From Fragilaria crotonensis (taxonomy: Eukaryota > Bacillariophyta > Fragilariophyceae > Fragilariales > Fragilariaceae), in NCBI GenBank assembly GCA_022925895.1, contig JAKSYS010000820.1, forward strand, positions 1 to 21,975: a stretch of DNA of 21,975 nucleotides. Direction: 5' to 3'. How positions within the stretch are numbered: the stretch's first letter is position 1; each line of letters begins with the position of its first letter. The position numbers were made by a program, and so were the translations under genes. The notes under the pieces are model-generated. The model was not told the origin of the DNA, did no database searches, and was given only the letters and a program-made list of their open reading frames with translations. This document shows, one piece after another, positions 1 to 6,618 of this stretch.

Positions 1-245
1 CTGACAGTCAGCAAAAATTTGCTTATGGTCAGTAAAAAATTGCTGACGGTCAGTAAAAATTTGCTGACGGTCAAGAGAAATTACTGACGTAGGAACATAC
101 TATGTGTCCACGAAAACTTCTTAAAGACAAATCAGATTTTCTGACGGTCAGCAATTATTTACTGACGGTCAGTGATTTTTTGCTGACGGTCAGTAAATAT
201 TTACTGTCGGTCAGCAATTTTTTACTGACGGTCAGCAATTTTTTA
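1..245. repeat. 21-bp minisatellite with palindromic core CTGACGGTCAG
   Basis: Two blocks of near-identical 21-bp units: four at 1-83 (the last is 20 bp) and five at 141-245, separated by about 57 bp of unrelated sequence. Each unit is the imperfect palindrome CTGACGGTCAG plus a 10-bp A/T-rich spacer. Because 21 is a multiple of 3 and the core is palindromic, both strands can encode a Leu-Thr-Val-Ser heptad; I take this as a by-product, not a gene. The array touches the left edge of the window and may extend beyond it. Confidence 0.9.
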
Positions 246-705
246 CTTACGAAGAGAAAACCTTGCCGGCTCGTTTGCTTCGACCAATGGAGCTACAAAT
301 CTCGCAATACATACAAATGGGAAGATCCCTGACGCATATCTGACGACGGTCATAAACTTAACGGCTGAAACGTGCTTGGGCCGGACCTTCCAGCTCGGTA
401 GCAGCATTGCTATGCATGGCCATGGAACTATAAAAGACTTGAGGATTTTTTGAAGGGCCTTCAGAATATGAGCCCTGAAAGCTGTAAGCACCTCTACCAG
501 TTGAAGTTGTCAAACAGAAAAGAAATTGACGTGAAGTATTGCGTTCCAATTGTATCTTTTCTGTGCGCATCGGCCTATGTAGTAAGGTGCTCCTCGTGAG
601 ATCCACCAGGATGCCAGTACGCTTGCAACTTGTTGAGACAGATCAATAATAAGTGCACACACTTGATCACCAGGGTCAAATTCTGTACAGTAAGACACAT
701 TGATG
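246..705. other. Intergenic stretch downstream of the acyltransferase gene
   Basis: Between the minisatellite and the 3' end of the minus-strand acyltransferase gene. Short open frames exist on both strands (for example 358-606 minus and 243-491 minus), but none resembles a known family, has convincing composition, or links to a neighbour by a splice site. I see no gene here; it probably contains the 3' UTR and terminator of the acyltransferase. Confidence 0.5.
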
Positions 706-2263
706 CTACGAGCCTGGCACTTTATTGGCACGTTCTTTGGATGCAACCGAGCTTCTCGATTTCAGGTATTCACGAAGCTCCACGTTATTCTCAGTCTCAT
801 ACTCAAGAACTGGCTAACAGCACGACGAAGACCTGGATGGCAGATATAGTGTGTTGAATGAATAAGCGCGGGATCAAAGCCTCTGGCCCACTTGTAATCT
901 GCAAACAAGTACATCGTCAGGCACAAGCTGAAGCATTCGGGTCCGTTTTGTGCCGGGCCCCTCTACTACTTACCACCTCCTCCGGCTCCAGGCTCCATTC
1001 GCCTGATGTTGTTATTGATACAAAACTCAATCGCGGACCAGTAGCAAGTCTCAAAGTGCAAATTCTTTATCTCTCGCCCAGGCAGACAACCCCAGTATCG
1101 GCCGTAAAAGACACCATTCTTGACAATGTTGAAGGTCCCGGCAAAGACATCTTCGGCACGCAGTTCCTCGCCACTCGATCGCGGACGTGCACAGAGAAAG
1201 CACAAACTGCGTATAAAGTCGCTTTTGGCAAGGCGTTGAAAGAATTCCAGCGTGAGGTATTGTCGTCCCCAAATCATTTTATCAACCGTTGAGAGGTAGA
1301 TTTCAAACATCCGTTCCACTAAGCCATCGTATTTGAGAATATCTGCACCCATCACGCTGTCAATTCGAATATCTTCCTCCTCCAGAACTAAGCGCCTCTC
1401 TCGTTTAATTGTTATGCGCCGTTTCGATTTGAAACAACTCAGGTAATCATCAAACGATGTGTAGGGCTGTCCTCCGCTGTTCGAATTTTCATTCGTCCAG
1501 TGATACTGTATCGACGTCCGACGAAGATAGCCACTTCCTTTATTCATGGAAATCCGATTCAACATATCTTTCACCTGATTAGAGAAACTTTGTTGTTGCT
1601 CATCGCCTTCGGGATCACTTCCCACTGATTTCAAAGAGGCAGCGACCCCGACAACTCAGTGGCTTCAGATTCGGTTAGAAAATTGAAATGAATGCTTGAA
1701 AGCTGATTCGATTCCGCTACTTGTATCAGAAGGTCGCTACAGCTTTCCGCACCTGACTTATCTCCGCGTCACGAAACGTTTCCCACACTTCAGGTTTTAA
1801 TAGAATTCGGTGCCCTGTCGCAGGCGTAAATGGGACAGCGACTAACAGTTTCGGATAGTAAGTGATTCCAGATTGGTACGCCGCGTCTGCCCAGGAGTTG
1901 TCGAAGATAAACTCCCCCCATGGAGTGTCCTTTGATGTAGAGTGGCACGTATCCCAGTGTTTGACCGTCAATTAGAATGCAAACGTGTTGTGGTGCCCAT
2001 CCTGTCGCCGGTGAGGCGCAGCCTGACTCTTCCAGACAGGACAGCCAAGCATGTTCTAAGAAGGGAGAGGATTCCTCCTGGAGACAGGAATTCCAGTCCT
2101 CGGAGGGTATGCTAGTGATGGAGGGTTGCAACGCGAATGAAATCTTTTTCGAGTACAACTGTGAGATAATTCGATTGTTGGCACGGTGTAACAGTCTTCC
2201 ATCGGTGAAACTTCGGCATCGTCCAATCAGCAACGGTACCACAAGGAGGGTGTGTATGAGCAT
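706..2263 (-). CDS. FemAB-like N-acyltransferase (DUF482/COG3146 family), frame broken
   Basis: Predicted GNAT-fold acyltransferase of the FemAB-like DUF482 family; substrate unknown. The start ATG (2261-2263) begins MLIHTLLVVPLLIG, a plausible signal or targeting peptide. Family landmarks in order: PFLEHAWLSCLEESG; ATGWAPQHV; VPLYIKGHS then GEFIFDNSWADA; YYPKLLVAVPFTPATGHRIL; SSIHFNFLTESEA; YLRRTSIQYHWTN; FDDYLSCFKSKRR; WGRQYLT; YGRYWGC; HFETCYW; EPGAGGG; then, after an intron (899-973), DYKWARGFDP and HSTHYICHPGLRRAV. About 494 residues, a little over the usual size, with a polar insert (around 1570-1635) before YLRRTS. The frame changes at four places: one extra G in the G6 run (1914-1919), and one missing base near 1735-1765, 1635-1665 and 790. 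With the last one allowed for, the stop is at 706; read literally it is at 762. Family assignment is firm; whether the gene is intact is not. Confidence 0.85.
899..973 (-). other. Intron, 75 bp, in the acyltransferase gene
   Basis: The minus strand reads GGAGGTG|GTAAGTAG at the donor and TTGTTTGCAG|ATTACAAG at the acceptor. Splicing joins EPGAGGG to DYKWARGFDP, which restores the conserved C-terminal motif of the DUF482 family. Without splicing the frame stops at once. Confidence 0.85.
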
Positions 2264-2774
2264 TCTCGTAGTCGTCTATCTCGCGCCTTGAGTGAAGTGG
2301 TCCGTTACCGCGCTCTCAACTATTAAGCCATGTCCTACATCGATGGTGGATGGACAACAGTCAACAGCAGCACATGCAGAAATTGATACTGTGGAGTGTT
2401 GAGACAGGAATCGACAGGAATGCCGGCGTGGAAAATGGCACTGTACGATGGACCCAGTACTATTACTCTATTGCACAGGCATAACGGCATATCACACGCA
2501 CCCTCGCACCTCGCGCAGATCCTTTCTAGTCTGACAGTACATCATACTACAGTACTTGTAACCTGTACAAAACTACCGGTAGCTCCGAGTACCAGGTACC
2601 ACCAGTATTCGGGCGAATAATGTCTTCTTCATGAATCGAAAAAATTTGAACCGAAACACAGGACCCGGCTTATACTGCGTTCGCAATGATACTATAGAAC
2701 AACAATACGCGTACTACATGTAACACTAAAGAGTAAATGTAACACTTTTCTCAAAAACAAGAAAGATGAATTCT
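2264..2774. other. Intergenic region, upstream of acyltransferase and downstream of MAPK
   Basis: Between two minus-strand genes, so it should hold the acyltransferase promoter and the MAPK 3' UTR. It contains GTAC-rich phrases such as ACCGGTAGCTCC (near 2576) and repeated GGTACC/AGTACC words. The open frame at 2396-2620 is GTAC-rich and looks non-coding. I find no clear TATA box or other regulatory motif. Confidence 0.5.
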
Positions 2775-4403
2775 TTACATTTCATGCAAACCGATGGCAG
2801 CAACTCGACGGGGCGCAACGGGCAAGCACGATGGACGGAAAGAACCTACTTCGCGCCATATGAGCTCCTTGAGTCTCAACCTGTTAAGATTTTCCTTTTC
2901 GAAACTGAAGTCGAACGGTCTCTTGGCTACTGGTTCATCTTGTGGACTGTGAAGTTGCGAAAAAAACGGATGAGCAAGTGCCTGTTCCACAGTGATGCGC
3001 CTTCGCGGATGGATTTGCAGCATCTTCCGAAGGAGGTCCAAGGCCGGACGCGGGGTGCCCGGAAATTGACGGGTAAATGGCGCCGACGGCAGATCTGGTA
3101 GCTTGCGCAAAAATCGCTTTGCTTTGTCAGATGTGACAAAGTCTAGGTGCTCTTCTGGCAATTTCCCAAGCTTTTCGTTAATGATGGTCAACTGCAAAAA
3201 CACAGTATGTGAGCAAAGGCATCAGGCACGCGAGGAAATCATATAGCACTTCCATACCTGATCAATGTAGTCATCGCCCGGAAAGTACGGCTTGCGGAGG
3301 ATGAGTTCTGCGAAAATGCACCCTACACTCCAAATGTCGACGGGTTTGGAGTATTGGTGACAAGCGAGCATTATCTCAGGTGCTCGGTACCATCTTGTCA
3401 CAACATACTCAGTTAGCATCATAGTCGAAACTCGATCAGAATGGATGCCGCGTGCGAGTCCGAAGTCGCAGATTTTCAAGTCGCAATTCGAGTTGACCAG
3501 CAAGTTCGACGGCTTAAGGTCGCGGTGAATGACATTAGCGGAGTGAATGCATTTGAGTCCTCGAAGAACCTGGTAAGCAAAGTACTGTACATGGTCGATC
3601 GAAAGTGTCTGCTTGGAGTAGATAATACGATGCAAATCCGTCTCCATCAGGTCAGCGACAATGTAGACGTCGTTGAAGTCATCGACGCACTTCACTTGAG
3701 GCGGCATCATGTCGAGAATTCCAACAATGTTTTCGTGGTTGAAGTGTTTCAGCAGCTTGATCTCCCTGAGAATTCGTTTGGCATCAATTTCGTCATTGAA
3801 AGCTCTTGCGACCATCTTGATGGCTACATTCCTTTTTTTCATCGAATCCTTAGCAGATATGACAACACCATAGGCTCCTGATCCGACAGTTCGAATAAGA
3901 GAGTATCGTTTATCAATCGTGAAAGTTTCCTTTCCAGCCTTGAAACTATGGGTCTCACATTGCCGATCTGACGCTTCCATGACAACGTCCATCCCTAGGT
4001 CAGATGAGTACGAAGCATCATCAGCCATGGAATATGAGCTGGTTGCTGCCGCGGTCGATGCAGTGGCGAGTGTGTGAACGTCCATTTCATCATGGCTAGT
4101 ACCTTTGTGTGCGATTTTCTGTGGATTATAAATATCATCATTGTGCATTGGTCTATTCACTGAGCGACTTCGCGGTGGTTTTGACATGTTTTGTGATGTT
4201 GAAGAAAACGCTGCAGGAATTGAGGGTGTGCATGATGGCATGGACATTCTCTTCGTCCACTCGTAAACTTGGCCCACAAGGGTGTCAGTATCTGGCTTTG
4301 GCTTAGAGGTGTATAGACGTCTCGTAGAAGGTGAACTGTCGCTTTGAGTGATTCGGCCACCTCCTTCGCCAGGGGCAGCCGATGTAGGGATTGGTACTGA
4401 CAC
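2775..4403 (-). CDS. Mitogen-activated protein kinase, TEY (ERK) type
   Basis: Ser/Thr kinase acting at the bottom of a MAPK cascade. Two exons, 4403-3258 and 3191-2775, give 520 residues. Numbering from 4403: glycine loop GSGAYGVV at 174-181, VAIK lysine K196, catalytic HRDLKPSN with D295, DFG at D313, activation loop T-E-Y at 331-333 followed by [10 protein letters not shown], then [12 protein letters not shown]. Exon 2 supplies LTIINEKLG and the C-lobe, ending at [15 protein letters not shown] and a short tail. The first ~150 residues are Ser/Pro/Arg-rich and probably disordered. The codon at 4403 is GTG with an in-frame TAA just upstream, so the true start is either the ATG at 4247 (Met53) or lies in an unseen 5' exon. 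The kinase domain is intact, with no frame breaks, unlike several neighbours. Family certain; start uncertain. Confidence 0.95.
3192..3257 (-). other. Intron, 66 bp, in the MAP kinase gene
   Basis: The minus strand reads GATCAG|GTATGG at the donor and TTTTTTGCAG|TTGACC at the acceptor. Splicing joins GDDYIDQ to LTIINEKLG, the continuous sequence expected in MAP kinases at this position. Confidence 0.93.
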
Positions 4404-4840
4404 CGGAATGTTGCTGAGTTATCGCACGGGTATCAGCTTCCGTGCTGAGGATATGCTGCTTTCAAGTAAACAGGGAGACACACTGTTTGATTCAATTAAG
4501 ACTTGCAGGAATGTGGCTGTCAAACACAGAGCAAGTCAGAAAATCGTTGTTATTAGGACCTGCCGTCTGCTGTGATGCGCAAATGTCGTTTCCAAAATGT
4601 GAGAGGTGGATTCATGTCATATATCAACAGGAATGAAGATCATATATGACCGCTCAAAACGAATGTACTGAGAATACGCAAAAAATATTTCGCACCACAT
4701 CGTCAACGGTAACCGCTTTTTCACCGTATGCAATTTAGTTGGGGGGTCAACTGTCTGGTACTACAATACCGGGGACTCCAGTAGGCATATGTACTTTAGT
4801 ACTGGAGACTGGAGTACTCTTTCCGGTAGGACTTGTACTA
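4404..4840. other. Region upstream of the MAP kinase
   Basis: Probably 5' UTR, a possible first exon, and the promoter of the minus-strand kinase. All three minus-strand frames contain stops just upstream of 4403, so any missing first exon must be spliced in from here. The last ~70 bp (4770-4840) is rich in GTAC and ACCGGTA words. No confident promoter motif seen. Confidence 0.45.
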
Positions 4841-4848
4841 CCGGTAGC
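4841..4848. repeat. 8-bp target-site duplication, left copy (CCGGTAGC)
   Basis: CCGGTAGC lies immediately left of the left inverted repeat and recurs exactly at 5207-5214, immediately right of the right inverted repeat. Eight base pairs is the duplication length made by hAT transposases. ACCGGTAG-type words are common in this genome's spacers, so chance agreement is less unlikely than usual. Confidence 0.7.
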
Positions 4849-5206
4849 CAGGCTGTGTTATTTTGGGAAAGTTCCCCAAAACACCAAAATAGCTTATTTC
4901 GGGACATTTTTGAAACTTATTTTGGGAACTTTAATTGGGAACGTTACAGTACACAGTACAGTGTGAGTCCTACGTAATTCCTACGTGGATCGTCAGTATA
5001 TCGATGACATCATACAGTAATACAGTAATTCAGTAATACTATGACCGAGTCCAGTACGACGCCAATCCAACAAAGATTCGGGCGATGGCCAGTTGATCTC
5101 TACTGAATCCTACGTATTCTACACGGTTTAAATCGGGAACTTTTGAAATGTTTAATTGGGAATAAATTCCCAAAATAAGAAAAAGTTCCCAAAATAACAC
5201 AGCCTG
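4849..5206. mobile_element. Non-autonomous hAT-like MITE, 358 bp
   Basis: The ends are perfect 21-bp inverted repeats starting CAGGCTGTGTTATTTTGGGA, at 4849-4869 and 5186-5206. They sit inside an exact 8-bp direct duplication. Sub-terminal sequence on both sides is built of related TTTTGGGAA and GTTCCC words in opposite orientations. There is no open frame able to encode a transposase, so it depends on an enzyme supplied elsewhere. The TIR start CAGGC is close to, but not exactly, the hAT consensus. The TIR differs from that of the DDE transposon at 5791-9392, so that enzyme is an unlikely partner. Confidence 0.75.
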
Positions 5207-5214
5207 CCGGTAGC
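5207..5214. repeat. 8-bp target-site duplication, right copy (CCGGTAGC)
   Basis: Exact direct copy of 4841-4848, flanking the right end of the hAT-like element. Confidence 0.7.
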
Positions 5215-5300
5215 TACCTGCAGCATTGAGCATTGAGTACTGACGTACACGGTAGTGGCATTTTACGCGATTCGTCCTTCATGCATGGGGGCGGGATTCC

Positions 5301-5450
5301 ATTAGAATGCAGTGAAATGACGTCAACTATGACGTCACCATACTGAGGCCTGCATGTACTTCCTACGGTGATACAGTACTCCAGTACGACAGTACCATAC
5401 GGAGAGCATGCTGATTGGTACGACATGACGTCATTTCACTGCATTCTAAT
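5301..5450. mobile_element. 150-bp inverted-repeat element with TGACGTCA at its inner ends
   Basis: Arms 5301-5325 and 5426-5450 are perfect 25-bp inverted repeats beginning ATTAGAATGCAGTGAAATGA and ending in the palindrome TGACGTCA, the CRE-type site bound by bZIP factors. A third TGACGTCA lies in the loop near 5330-5337. TA at both outer ends would fit a TA duplication with a TIR starting GAATGC, but because the flanks are themselves palindromic this is not proof. No coding potential. It could be a tiny MITE or a simple hairpin. Confidence 0.5.
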
Positions 5451-5788
5451 CGGTAGTGTGTAGTGCTTAGTGCTTATCATACTACTGGGGAATGTCTATG
5501 GAAGGTCCGGCCACGCACCTCTGCTTGGTATTAATTGCATGTATGCATAGAAGCGACGAGAAGAAACGTGATTTTACCACACCTCCCTTGATGAAAGCCT
5601 GCAGATAGGAAATTGCAATAGGCAAAAAAATTCTATCTATGTCATTAAGGCTCAATCAATGCAACTGGCAAACAGGGGGAATGGTTTGAAGCAAAAAAGA
5701 ATCAGTTTTTGTCATCACCAATCACTGGAAACATTTGCATATGGAGTCCCACCTGTCCCACCTGTCACCTGTCCCACCTCCCACCTCG
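5451..5788. other. Intergenic stretch left of the DDE transposon
   Basis: No gene seen. The last 45 bp (about 5744-5788) is a run of short CACCTGTCC / CCCACCT direct repeats abutting the transposon's left end. The rest is unremarkable, with A-rich patches near 5625 and 5693. Confidence 0.5.
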
Positions 5789-5790
5789 TA

Positions 5791-5809
5791 CAGCTGGTTT
5801 TTCGTTGTG
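5791..5809 (+). repeat. Left terminal inverted repeat of the DDE transposon
   Basis: CAGCTGGTTTTTCGTT at 5791-5806 matches the reverse complement of the right end with one mismatch (C versus T at position 13). Preceded by TA at 5789-5790. Confidence 0.8.
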
Positions 5810-6032
5810 AAATCCTGGCGCGGGTCCTAGTATTAGAGCTACGCTGTGCCGATATCTCTGCCAATATGACGTCACGAGATCGAGAATTTCTCGTGTTGGA
5901 AGTAAGGCTTCTACAATGAACTTCCATGCCGTCGTTTGCAAGATTTCCATTCCAATCTATCGACTTGCCTCCTGCCATTGCCTTCCAAAGTAACTCAGTT
6001 ACCCCTCTGTTTGGGTTAAGCTTATAGATACG

Positions 6033-6548
6033 ATGGCTGACAAAGGCAGATACTCAATTTTGACTGATGCTGTCATGTTACTCCGATCAGACAGCACGTA
6101 CGGACCTAGATTGTCCAATTCCTGGTTGCCTGCATCAACTTGGGTTCAAGCATTAATGAAATCAGATCTTGTTGATGCTTCCCTCATTATTGATGAAAAG
6201 AAGTTCAACACTGCCATGTCCAAGTCTATTTCTTTTGGAGAAGTGATGCAAAGATTTGACGGATCAAACATGACCGGAGTTTTCAGGATCACATTTCAGA
6301 AGAAGTTCTTTTACTTTTTCACCGAAGAGTCAAAGCAGATCAGATACCCATTCCCTCTGAACAATGCATGGAAAGAAAGGGTTATGGATGCAGCTGCGAA
6401 TGTGCTTGCTATTCCAAGCACACGATCAAGACCCTCAACTAGTCACGACGACCATACTTGCGTGATGGTATCAGCACTGATACGGAAGAAGGCACCGAAG
6501 GGAATGAAGGAAATGTTGATGAATCTCCAAACAAGCGACCAAGGATAG
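6033..6548 (+). CDS. N-terminal part of the transposon protein, or separate ORF1
   Basis: First ATG frame inside the transposon, 171 codons as read, beginning MADKGRYSILTDAVMLL. Residues to about 140 look like a real globular domain; I do not recognise it. After about 6460 the coding signal moves to another frame: TEEGTEGNEGNVDESPNKRP (6480-6539), an acidic stretch with a basic NKRPR that could be a nuclear localisation signal, then to a third frame (HVVQSHTSVSAEEATRDTKY, about 6582-6641), and finally to the main transposase frame at NDDFDSETPMEA (about 6658). The simplest reading is one protein of about 1070 residues with three single-base frame changes near 6470, 6572 and 6655. Splicing or a separate ORF1 are alternatives. 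Confidence 0.6.
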   Translation: MADKGRYSILTDAVMLLRSDSTYGPRLSNSWLPASTWVQALMKSDLVDASLIIDEKKFNTAMSKSISFGEVMQRFDGSNMTGVFRITFQKKFFYFFTEESKQIRYPFPLNNAWKERVMDAAANVLAIPSTRSRPSTSHDDHTCVMVSALIRKKAPKGMKEMLMNLQTSDQG

Positions 6549-6618
6549 GAGATGATCTTGAAATGACTGATGCGTTGTGCTCCACAAGTTACTGGCCATG
6601 TAGTCCAGAGTCATACAA

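Noticed and set aside
1-245. CRISPR-like array
   Set aside because: Units are contiguous 21-bp tandem copies with A/T-rich, near-identical spacers, in a eukaryotic context; not repeat-spacer architecture.
102-332. Open frame encoding repeated LTVS heptads
   Set aside because: It arises from a 21-bp palindromic tandem repeat that gives a similar heptad on both strands; the rest of the frame has no protein character.
858-1292. Plus-strand open frame of 144 codons
   Set aside because: Antisense to the conserved C-terminal part and intron of the acyltransferase; no family resemblance.
3441-3881. Plus-strand open frame of 146 codons
   Set aside because: Exact antisense shadow of the MAP kinase catalytic domain.
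5744-5788. CACCTGTCC repeats as a regulatory array
   Set aside because: Short, imperfect, and seen only once; could equally be simple-sequence slippage beside the transposon.
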